This document shows positions 55,715-64,000 of a stretch of 64,000 nucleotides of DNA, in pieces. Every line of letters starts with the position of its first letter. Positions within the stretch are counted from its first letter, which is position 1. The notes beneath the pieces are model-generated. The model was not told the DNA's origin. It saw nothing but the letters and a program-made list of their open reading frames with translations, and did no database searches. This DNA comes from Ichthyophis bannanicus (Eukaryota; Chordata; Amphibia; Gymnophiona; Ichthyophiidae). Where the stretch lies: positions 911,488,808 through 911,552,807 of the forward strand of contig CM066033.1 of NCBI GenBank assembly GCA_033557465.1. Reading direction: 5' to 3'. The translations under genes were made by a program, and so were the position numbers.

Positions 55715-58590
55715 TTATTCATCTCCCATGATGGTTCTTTGGTGTATGTGGAATTTGTGAAAGTTTCTCCCCCAATATTTATTGATCTGTTGCCACGTAC
55801 GCCGTGTCGCCTGCACCAAGACACTACCCGTCAGGCGGGCCGTCAGGGCGTTATGTTTTAAGTGCAACACCGCATCCAGGGTGTGTGGGGCCACAAAAGC
55901 CTCTTCAAAGGCCCGGGGTGTATAAACCTCAGTCTCCCCCAGCCAGTCGGCAAGGTGGCGGGCCTGACAGGCCAATGCATACTTCCAAAGATCTGGGACC
56001 CCCACACCACCTGAACGCCACCCCCCTCTCATCCTAGCCAACGGTATACGCGCTCGAGCGCCCCTCCAGAGAAACCCACGAATTTCTTGTTCCAGACGCC
56101 GTAGGTCGCGTCTTAATAACCACACCGGTAACGTTTGCATCCAGTAAAGCACGCGGGGGAATACCACCATCCCCAAGGCGGCCACTCTACCCAGAAGGGA
56201 CAGCGGCAGGGGTGCCCAGGCCCGCAGCTGCGCTCGGAGCTTAAGAAAGACTCGATCAAAATTAATTGTGTATAGCCGAGAAGGAGTCCTGGTCAGCAAA
56301 ATACCCAAGTAGACAAAAGACTCTGCAGCCCAACGGAGCGGAAAGCCCCCCTGCCAGCTCCCCCCCAGGCTCCCATCAACATCCAAGGCCTCAGACTTGT
56401 CCAAATTAAGGCGGAGGCCTGCAAATCCGCCATAGTGTGAAAACTCCTCCAGCAGCCGGGGCAACGATTGTTGGGGCCTCGTAAGATGGACCAGCATGTC
56501 ATCAGCAAAGGCAGCCACCTTGAACCCCCGTCGCCCAATACGTACTCCACTGATACCCGGGAACTCCTCAATTCGCCGTATGAGCGGATCTAAAGTCAAC
56601 ACAAAAAGCAAGGGAGAGAGGGGGCAGCCCTGGCGCGTGCCCGTTCCAAGCGAAAGCTATCCGACATCACCCCGTTACAAAGAATTCCAGCGGTAGGGTC
56701 CGCGTAAAGCAATGCCACCATCTTGCAAAAGGAGTCCCCCAATCCATAATACGGCAAAAGATGTTCCAAATAGTCCCAGTGCACCTGGTCAAAGGCTTTC
56801 TCCGCATCGAAACTAACTAACAAAGATGGCAACCCCTTTTCCCGCACCCACTCAAGGGAAGCCAGAATTCTCCGTAAATTCCGCACGGCATATCTCCCCT
56901 TAACAAAGCCAACCTGTGATTCATGCACCAGGTCCCCTAGGACAGAGGCCAGTCTATTCGCCAAAACCTTTGCCAACACTTTCAGGTCGAAGTTTAACAA
57001 CGAGATGGGCTTATAAGACGACGCCAGGGTGGGATCCTTACCAGGTTTAGGTATTAGAGTAATATACGCATGATTGGCGCCCCATACGAAAGTCCCCTGT
57101 GCCACTCTCCGATGATACATCGCCACGAGCGTCGGGGGCACAAGGTCTCCCAGTAGTTTATAGAACTCTGCCCCAAACCCATCCGGGCCAGGCGCTTTGC
57201 AACACGCGGCACTCTGAATGACTCCCCCAACTTCCTCCACCGTGATTGGGGCACCCAAATACGCCCGCTGGTCAGCCGTCACAACAGGCAAACGTACCTG
57301 CCGTAAGTAATTCTGCATTTCAGTAAAAGACCCCTCCCGCCGTGCATATAGCTTCTGAAAAAAGGAGCGAAAGGAACGAGCAATAGCCGAATTCGCCGTC
57401 TGCAAGCAGCCCCTCTCATCCCGAAGCGCAGCAACCAACCGGGTCCCCGGCTGCCTTGAAGGCAGCGAGCCAAAAGTTTCCCAGGTCTATCCCCAAAGCG
57501 GTATAATTGATATCGGTAGTACATATGAGACTTCTTCGCTCGCTGGTGGAGCAACTCATTGAGCGAGGTCTGCAACTCCCATAGGTGTCGCTTATGAGCC
57601 CTACTAGGGTCCCCCGCACACCGCCGCCGGGCTCGGACGACCTGTTTCTCCAACTGGACAATTTGTGCCGCCAGCCGTTTGCGCTTTCTTGCCGCATATT
57701 CTATGATATTTCCCCGCAATACTACTTTTGCCGTTTCCCAGAGCAATTCCGGTTCATCCCTGTGCTGCTCATGATGGGCCATAAAGTCCTTCCAGCAGTG
57801 GACGAGATGCTCACGAAAGGTAGCATCGTAGTACAGCCCTAGAGGAAAACGCCAAACATGTGGAGAAACGGCCGGGGTCCCCCATGACAGATCCACCCAA
57901 ACCGGGGCATAGTCAGACACCGCCGTAGGCCCAATTTGCACATCACCAACCCGCGCAAAAAGTCTCTCCGAGACCAAGACATAATCGATGCGAGCACTGG
58001 AGCCATGGGCTCTCGATTGGTGCGTAAAGTCTTTCTCCAGCGGATGCAATAAGCGCCAGGGATCTACGAGCCCTAGGCGGTAACACAGCCCCCGCAACAC
58101 CTTAGTAGTCGGTGCCCGTTCTCGCTCGCCCCCCCCCTCCACTGGTATCAAGCTCCACATCTAGTACCCCATTCAGGTCGCTAGCCAACAGCAAGGGGGC
58201 ATCCGGCAACTGCTCCACCCGAGAGGCTAAACGGGCGTACAGTGCCCGATCCAACACATTGGGGCCATACAGGTTACCCAACACAATAGGCCGGCCCTCA
58301 AGGCGGCCATACAACAAAATATACCTACCCTCCGGGTCAAAATATTGCTTTTCCACCTCAAAGCGAACCCGGGTATGAATCAAGATGACCACTCCACCCT
58401 TTCTCCCCTGGGCCGGGGCGCCCCAACTCTGCCCCACCCATGTTTTCCGCAACTTAGCATGCTCTTCAGCCGTCTGGTGGGTCTCCTGTAATAAAGCAAT
58501 ATCACAGTTCAGCCGGGCCAGGGCCTGCAACACCTTATATCGCTTGATGGGGTTACCTATACCACACACATTCCAGGAGACCACCCTCAA
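55715..58590 (-). pseudogene. L1 ORF2: endonuclease and RT, frameshifted and C-terminally truncated
   Basis: ORF2 starts MRVVSWNVCGIGNPIKRYKV (58590). The endonuclease has LLQETHQTAEEHAKL, NLYGPNVLDRAL and LLLASDLNGVLDVELD. A frameshift near 58110-58160 leads on to SRAHGSSARIDYVLVSERL and VSDYAPVWVDLSW. Another near 57430 enters the RT: KAPGPDGFGAEFYKLLGD, LIPKPGKDPTLASSYKPISL, LLVSFDAEKAFDQVHWDYLE. A third shift near 56610 precedes the catalytic AAFADDMLVHL (about 56520). The frame ends at 55715. Clade: L1, Tx1-like. Confidence 0.88.
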
Positions 58591-59662
58591 GCTGGGTTAT
58601 GTGGGAACCAGTAATGAGTATCCGATCTGTAGTGCGAGTGGGGCGGGACCCCCCAGCCTGAAGTCCCCCCCAATCCTTGAGACGCCCCCAGCCATCACAT
58701 CTAAAGACAAGCAGGAATCCCTCTGTAAGTTCTGGTTCCCCCGCCCCACACCCCCTCCCCTCCCCTCCCCCCGCCTCCCCCCAACTTCCCCCCCAACCCT
58801 CCCTCCCCCCCCACCACCCCTCCCCCACCCCCTTCCCCCCCCTCCCCCTTCTCACCCCCCCTTCTACAAAACAAGCCTCCAGTCGCCTCTGCATTCTCCT
58901 CCCGTCGTCCAACCCCCTACCAAACTACCCCTCCTCACCGAGTCCCCAACCCCCCTAGTTCCGCTAACCTGAACCACCCTTCTCTCCCCGCCTTGGGAGA
59001 GATTACTGAGGTCCCATTGAGCTCAACCCACTCCCCCCCCACCCAGTATTATAAAACCAATCTCGTCCCACCCCCCCCTTCTCACTAATAGGCCCCCTTC
59101 CGCCCATCTAATCCCACTATTAGACTGCCTACAGGAAGCTAACCCCGCCCTAGTAGCCTCATAGGTAAAGGAACCTAAACATAGAAGCATAACCGTGTTT
59201 ATTAATCAAAAAGCATATCTACTAGTTTATGCCCTGAAGCTAAGCTATCAAAGGCCCCCTGTGAACGGCACTGGGCCGTAAAGCCTGATACCCTGTCATT
59301 AAAGGTGCCCCTCACTAAAACATTTCACTCCTCATATATTAATTCCAAACCGGAACGGGGGAGCCACCGAGGGGTGAGCCGCAGTGGCTACGCCGTTTTT
59401 CGGCAGCGACAGTCCCCGCACGCCAGGAACTCGCCAGCTGCCCCTGAAGGTAGTGCACCCCTCACTCAACCTCTCAAAATGGGCACGGAGCCTAACCTTA
59501 CAAAATTAGCGAGAGGGTCCAGGGGGTGCACTACGCTGGTCCATACCCTCGTTCCACCGGCCCCCCCCCCTGCCAATGCCGAGATCAGCCCCGCTGCCCT
59601 ACCGCAAAAGATGGTCCTGGCGGAGGCGGAAAAATAAGATGACAAGCCAAGTCCCAAGTCCT
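58591..59662 (-). other. L1 inter-ORF spacer, C-rich on the plus strand
   Basis: Unusually long spacer (about 1.07 kb). 58735-58860 is almost pure C/T on the plus strand, so the L1 RNA would have long G runs here. No conserved ORF bridges the gap. Confidence 0.6.
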
Positions 59663-60520
59663 TCACTGAGACGTCGAGGGCTCTCGTGCCTGTGCCGCCA
59701 CTTGCTCCACATACAGCCCAGCCTCTACAGCAGACTCGAAGACTCGGTGTGAGGTATTGTGGAAAACATGCAAACGGGCTGGATATTGCACCGAGAAGCG
59801 AATCCCCGCCGCAATAAGTTTTTCGCACCAGGGCGCATATTCCCTCCGCTGCTTACTAAGGGCCACCGAGTAGTCTTGAGCGACGCGGATCTTCACGTTG
59901 TTATAGAGGACGTCGCCCTTCTGCCGTGCTGCCCTCAGAATCTTCTCCTTGACAGGAAACCGGAGAAATTTAGCCAGTACAATCCGCGGGCGGCGGTCTC
60001 GGGTTTTTGCATTCCCCACGCGGTGAACCCGCTCGATACATAGGCGCTCTTCGACGTCAGCAGGACCCAGCAGGTCAGTAATAAAGGCCTCGAGGTAGCC
60101 ACGGAGGTCTCTGTCTGCCACCGATTCAGGGATGCCCATGAACCGGAGGTTGGTCCGGCGCGAACGATTCTCTAGGTCGTCCAGTTTTGCCGCTTGTTGC
60201 CCGAGCTGTGTCTTGAGGCTCTCTACCTCATGGGCCAGGGCTGCGGCGCCATCTTCGGCCTGTCCTAGCCGCTCTACAACCTCTCGAAGCCGACTTCCCA
60301 AAGAGTCCACCGAAGTCTGCAGGCCATCCATCTTTTCGTGAAGTGCAGCAAATTGGGGGGATAGGGCCGCCGCCACCGCGGCCGACACCTCATCGAGGGA
60401 TGCGGCCGATTTTGGCGAGTTCGGTGCCGCTGTTATGTCGGCCATCTTACTGGCACCCGTCATGCGCTCCTTGTCCCTCCGAGTCGTTTTGACCGCGGAG
60501 GCCATGGCAGACTCAGTCAT
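59663..60520 (-). CDS. L1 ORF1 protein
   Basis: Intact 285-codon ORF. A basic/Ser-rich N-terminus is followed by a coiled coil of about residues 40-125 (heptads through LHEKMDGLQTSVDSLGSRL and EVESLKTQLGQQAAKLDDLE). The RNA-binding RRM-like domain contains RRTNLRFMGIPESV and ERVHRVGNAKTRDRRPRIVL. The C-terminal domain contains REYAPWCEKLIAAGIRFSV. This is the trimeric nucleic-acid-binding ORF1p (Transposase_22 family) that packages L1 RNA. Length is near the family norm and no stop is visible. Confidence 0.93.
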   Translation of the reverse strand: MTESAMASAVKTTRRDKERMTGASKMADITAAPNSPKSAASLDEVSAAVAAALSPQFAALHEKMDGLQTSVDSLGSRLREVVERLGQAEDGAAALAHEVESLKTQLGQQAAKLDDLENRSRRTNLRFMGIPESVADRDLRGYLEAFITDLLGPADVEERLCIERVHRVGNAKTRDRRPRIVLAKFLRFPVKEKILRAARQKGDVLYNNVKIRVAQDYSVALSKQRREYAPWCEKLIAAGIRFSVQYPARLHVFHNTSHRVFESAVEAGLYVEQVAAQAREPSTSQ

Positions 60521-60690
60521 CCGCTGATTTCAGAGCGCTGTTGGCTGGTAAATTCACAAGGCTCAAGTAGCCCCGCATCGCTAGACGTTGAATGGCCAAA
60601 TTTTGCCGGTTTTGGGCTAAGGGGGAGCGGAGCTCGCTCAGAATGCGACCACTATCGTGCTCGCATCACGTGACCTTGCAGCTTGGTGAT

Positions 60691-61499
60691 TTTACCTTAA
60701 GTACCTTGGTATTTTGTGGAGGGCTTACCCTTGAATATCACAGGGAGCACCAGGACAAAGTCAGTTGCTCTTAGGTGGCTTTTTTTTTTGTACTGTCAAG
60801 GAGGAGCTAGACTTGAAGGAAGGGGCTTTGGGGGGAGATTTCTCACTGCTGCTATCAGCAGAGATGCATGGGTGCTGCGAGGAAAGAGACTGGAGAGTAA
60901 AGCACCTTGCTGAAGCCCCTTAGGTCCATGGATCTCTTGCCATCAAGCCATGCTGTTGTCTGTGGCATCAGGGGTTTCCGCAGTGGGAGATTGGCTGGAA
61001 CGGGAGCCATCAGCGCCCTAGGGAGTAGCCTTGTGCAAGGAAGCATGCTGATTCGCTCACCCCACCATCTCCTCTGCACTGGGTGGTCAGCGTCCTGGCT
61101 TGCGGTGCCAGAAAGAGGGTCCAGCTTCTGTGCCGAGGCCTGTGCCTGTGCGGGTTCAGAGGTTCATGCCCCAGGGCTCCTTTGTTCAAACCAGCACCGA
61201 TGGCCAACATCGTAGACACTGCTGGTTTTCTCTCCCTTTGCATGGCAGTTCTTTAAAAGCTGCTGGGTGTGGGCCTCAGTGCAAGGGCTCCAGGGCTCAT
61301 GGCTTGCAGCAGTCAGCAGTCAGAGAGACTGCTACTGCTCTGTGTGGACTCAGCTGGGCAGATAGGAGGTGCTAGCCACGCAGACATCCACCCTGTGCCC
61401 TGCAGCTGAGCCTTTTCCTGTGCCCTGGGGCTCCTCACCAATAGCTTCCTGCAGCTTCTCCCATGTCGTGGCATTAGTGGTATGCCAAGGCGCTCAAGG
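60691..61499. other. DIRS-like element interior, right part
   Basis: No recognised gene; ORFs of about 100 codons lack motifs. Confidence 0.45.
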
Positions 61500-62028
61500 G
61501 AGAAACTAAGCCCCAAAAGTCTTCTAGACTCTTCTGAGCTATTGGAGAGCATTTCTGTCCATGGCGCCATTGGATGATGCCACCCATATGTGGTTGACTC
61601 ATCCTTCTTGTCCATGGAGAAAACCAAAAATGACATTTCTACACATGGTGCTCACCCATACTGCGTAGCCTCTTGCCTTTCTGCCTGCAGCTGGGATTTG
61701 CATAATTCTGTGCCATTACTACGCACACAGCTGGGGCCATAAAATAAGGGGTTTTGGAGTACTGGCCAAACAAGCTGCTAGTTTGATGGTCTTCTTCATC
61801 AAGATCCCTTAAATACAAATAAAACTGCCTACAGGCAGCTAGTGGATCAAGCCAGAGATGCAGCCTCGTCTCACTCTTTTTAACATCTACATCTGGGGTC
61901 AGCAGCTCCAATTCTCCAGGTCTGTTAAGTCAGTCGGGTCTTCTTGAGGCCCCTACTGAATGTGCATGAAAGCACCACTAGGCACTTAAGCCCATGGGCT
62001 GCCCATTTGAATAAATGTCTCTTGACCA

Positions 62029-62437
62029 GGACTGGCCCATCCACTAGGCAAGCTAGGTGCCCACCTAGGGAGGCCAACCCAGGTGGGCAGCTTTGTGCTG
62101 CCACTTTGTTGCCTGCGGAGGCCATGTGCTTCAGCAAACATGACCTGCCACTTCTGATCCCCCTCCAATGCAACTTACTGTTGAAGGGGGGTCAGAAGCA
62201 GCAGGCTATGTGTGCTGAAGCACATGGCTGTCACGGGCAACATAGCAGTGGCACAAAGCTGCCACTTTTAAAATTCTGCCGCTGCTGCCTGTCTCCCTCC
62301 AAGACAGATTCTGCGGCAGTGGGGGTGGTAGCACGGCTCGTTTGGGTAGCTTGGCACAGCGGGGGGGGGGGGGGGGGCGGCGCAGCCAGGATTTCTGCCT
62401 GGGGCAGGAGCAGCCCTTGGGCCGGCTCTATTCTTGA
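62029..62437. mobile_element. Non-autonomous hAT-like remnant
   Basis: Left end caggactggcccatccacta and right end cttgggccggctct; flanks ctcttgac (left) and attcttgac (right) suggest an 8-bp target duplication with changes. A G run of 17 lies at 62360. A truncated copy sits at 52259-52358, and a third trace near 2005. Confidence 0.55.
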
Positions 62438-62985
62438 CTTCCTCCCAATAGCCATGGCAGTTCATTGGCACAGCTTCAGACTTGGTCCAATTTATCTTGT
62501 CCCCCCAGATAGTAGCAAAAGGAGGGTAGCTTCAAAGTGTTTCATATGGATATCATACATGCTAACTAGCTAAAATGCAGGAATCCTGATATTTAATGTC
62601 CCTATTTGAACAGTATACCCCCATAGATATATAGCCCCACAGACCGCATAATAACTTCCCAGTTAAAGCAGGGCGGTCTGTGGTTGGATCGGGGGTGAGC
62701 ACAATCACTATCTGCTCAGAGGTGATATTCAGCTGTTAACTGGATAGCTAAACCAGTTAAAATGATGACATTTCAAAGGCTGCCCTACTTTTAACCAGTT
62801 ATCACTAATCGCTTAGAGGCTAAATATTGCTGCTGATGGATAATGATGGTGCTGACCGGCGAAACCAGATATTCAGCACCAGAGAAGTTCCAGTGCTGAA
62901 TATCTGGTTATGTTTAAAGCAGTGGTGGCTAGGCACTTTTACAGTGTCTAGCTGCTGCCAATGAAGATCAGCACCACGGTGTCTA
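62438..62985. other. Unassigned with a gatattcag repeat
   Basis: 62718-62900 contains ggtgatattcagctgttaac and an inverted counterpart (gctgaatatctggtta), similar to 23268-23650. No gene. Confidence 0.4.
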
Positions 62986-63560
62986 TTACTCATAGTCGAG
63001 CTAGTTGGGAGGGAGGCTACCATCAGATACAAAAGAATATCATCAACATACAGAGATTTCTTATATTAGACATCCTCACAGTGAAATCCCTGAATATCCT
63101 TGTTCTGCCAAATGGCAACAACCAACGGCTTTAAGGAAAGATTAAACAGCAAAGGTGACAACAGAAACCCTTGACGAATGCCTGTCCGTAGACAACAAAT
63201 AACTGTCGTCTGGCTATTAATCAGAACATGAGTGACAGGACAGGTATATAGTATCTGAACCATTCTTATGAATTAGTACACAAATCCAAACCACCTTAGC
63301 ACATGAAATAAATACCCTCCTTCTGCCTGTCAAAGGCCTTCTCAGTGTCCAATGACAGGGCAAGCACAGATGATGGCTGTATTTGGGTCAGGTGAAAAAT
63401 CTTACAGAATAACATTGTATCATCTGATGATAGCCTAAAACCCTAACATAAAACCCTCTTGATCAGGATAGCACCTTTTATAATTGGATGGCCAATTCTT
63501 TAGCATAGATCTTTGCATCAACATTAATTAGAGAAATTGGCTAATGATACTATAGAATGG
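62986..63560 (-). pseudogene. L1-type LINE RT fragment
   Basis: The minus strand reads PISLINVDAKIYAKELA (about 63530) and a degraded DTEKAFDR box (about 63340). GIRQGFLLSPLLFNLSLKPL (about 63170) and a catalytic-type YVDDILLYL (about 63045) follow, with stops and shifts between. The order is that of an L1 RT. The wording differs from the two Tx1-like copies, so it is a third L1 lineage or a much older copy. Confidence 0.82.
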
Positions 63561-63569
63561 AGAATAAGC

Positions 63570-63785
63570 CTACTGGTTAGAACAGCCCTCTGATGACTAA
63601 AAAGTCAAGTGTTCAAAGCCCACTGCTGCTACTTGTGGCCTTTGGCAAGTTACTTAGTTACTTCTACTGCCTCAAGTACAAACTTAGATTGTAAGGCCTC
63701 CAGGAATAGGGAAATATCTACTGTAGCTAAGTGTAACCTACCTTGAAATATTACTGGAAATAGAAACACAAGGCAGATAAAGAAT
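63570..63785 (+). repeat. MIR-like tRNA SINE
   Basis: tRNA-like head (agcctactggttagaacag, then gtgttcaaagccc), core ggcctttggcaagttactta, and a tail with caagtacaaacttagattgt. Plus orientation. The core resembles the SINE at 2689-2915, but the tail differs. Confidence 0.7.
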
Positions 63786-64000
63786 ATATAGCCTATCCAG
63801 TCTTCCCCTACCATACCAACTATTAAGCTATATAGTCCCTTTTTTCCTTTGGAGATCTTCTGTTTGTCCCATGCTTTCTTGAACATAAGAAATGCCATAC
63901 TGGGTCAGACCAAGGTCCATCATGCCCAGTATCCTGTTTCCAACGGTCACCAATCCAGGTCACAAGTACCTGGCAGGTTCCCAAAAAGGCACACAGGTTC
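63786..64000 (-). mobile_element. CR1 3' ends
   Basis: 63786-63880 resembles the 3' UTR end of the 11850 subfamily (ttcctttggagatcttctgt, tttgtcccatgctttcttga). 63881-64000 is the other subfamily's 3' UTR (gaacataagaaatgccatac, then ggtcacaagtacctggcagg) and continues beyond the window. Confidence 0.75.

Larger units (their letters stand above)
55705..60690 (-). mobile_element. L1/Tx1-type LINE with both ORFs, 3'-truncated
   Basis: Minus-strand LINE with 5' UTR, ORF1 (59663-60520), a spacer of about 1.07 kb, and ORF2 (58590-55715). Downstream of ORF2 an A-rich stretch (gaataaaaaaag) marks the 3' edge. About 270 codons of ORF2 after the RT and the usual 3' UTR are missing compared with the L1 at 13735-17739. 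I could not find a target duplication. Confidence 0.85.
52417..61620 (-). mobile_element. DIRS-like element lacking DIRS proteins
   Basis: Inverted ends 52440-52560 and about 61500-61620 match (aagtcagccacacatgggtg on the left; its counterpart ccacccatatgtggttgact on the right; shared tagctcagaagagtctagaag). An internal complementary region at 52676-52790 joins inverted copies of both outer ends, including acaggtaagtaacctcactt. Its position near the left end sets the minus orientation. The empty site in copy 1 of the tandem duplication (gcagagataaaccaaaatga) shows there is no target duplication. No gag, RT or recombinase is visible in 52800-55700 or 60700-61500. Confidence 0.82.
30981..62150. 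repeat. Tandem duplication of a ~0.57 kb unit, both copies interrupted
   Basis: Copy 1 is 30981-31305 plus 52132-52358. Copy 2 is 52359-52416 plus 61618-62150. Both start agaaactgtggt(g/a)tcgctaga, share ggagtactggccaaa and aacatctacatc, and run to aggccacgtgcttcagca. The hAT-like insertion splits copy 1 and the DIRS-like element splits copy 2; each copy shows the empty site of the other. Confidence 0.85.

Noticed and set aside
58385..58972. Plus-strand Pro-rich ORF of 195 codons
   Set aside because: Generated by the C-rich spacer antisense to the L1; no domain.
55705..60690. Target duplication for the second L1
   Set aside because: cttaccct-like words occur on both sides but do not align as a clean duplication, so none is claimed.
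61313..61636. 107-codon minus-strand ORF over the right DIRS-like terminus
   Set aside because: Overlaps the inverted terminal repeat and has no DIRS Gag features.

Overview
The window looks like vertebrate genomic DNA and shows no prokaryotic gene organisation. It holds split exons with consensus splice sites, polyadenylation-type LINEs, CR1/L1/Penelope/DIRS retrotransposons, hAT-like and CACTG-ended DNA transposons, tRNA-derived SINE-like repeats and an endogenous retrovirus. The mix (DIRS, many CR1 3' ends, Penelope, hAT foldbacks) would suit an amphibian, perhaps a caecilian. That is inference from repeat style, not a species identification.

The one host gene I recognise is ketohexokinase (fructokinase, KHK), on the minus strand. 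Coding exon 1 is at 29867-29958, exon 2 at 22794-22910, and the two alternative third exons 3a (1584-1718) and 3c (641-775) follow. The 3' half of the gene lies left of position 1. Intron 1 is about 7.0 kb and intron 2 about 21.1 kb, and both are filled with nested transposable elements.

Intron 2, read left to right, holds a SINE (2689-2915), an unidentified plus-strand ORF (3444-3839), a DIRS element (4084-10756) with a CR1 inserted in its reverse transcriptase, and a minus-strand CR1 (11850-20390). That CR1 is split by a solo LTR (12727-18406), which is itself split by a 5'-truncated L1/Tx1-type LINE (13735-17739); a hAT foldback MITE lies near 22.4 kb. Intron 1 has another CR1, a Penelope-like inverted pair and a third minus-strand CR1.

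Upstream of KHK, a segment of about 0.57 kb is tandemly duplicated, and both copies were torn open later. Copy 1 holds a 20.8 kb hAT-like insertion (31306-52123, perfect 8-bp target duplication). Inside that lie a gammaretrovirus-like provirus (31443-45878, 4-bp target duplication, tRNA-Gly primer site, gag-amber-pol in one frame), a C-rich minisatellite split by a CACTG-ended DNA transposon (47917-51250, TTA target duplication), and a 0.4 kb foldback. The provirus env is split by a 4.2 kb LINE with seven 130-bp monomers at its 5' end and an ORF that keeps the endonuclease but has lost the reverse transcriptase core. Copy 2 holds a 9.2 kb DIRS-like element with termini and internal complementary region but no recognisable DIRS proteins (52417-61620), itself hit by an L1 with intact ORF1 (about 55.7-60.7 kb).

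The right end (62.1-64.0 kb) has a hAT-like remnant, an L1 reverse transcriptase fragment, a MIR-like SINE and CR1 3' ends. The most unusual items are the unclassified transposase of the CACTG element, the monomer-bearing LINE without reverse transcriptase, the KHK 3a/3c exon pair, and the nested insertions, whose empty sites can be read from the paralogous copy.
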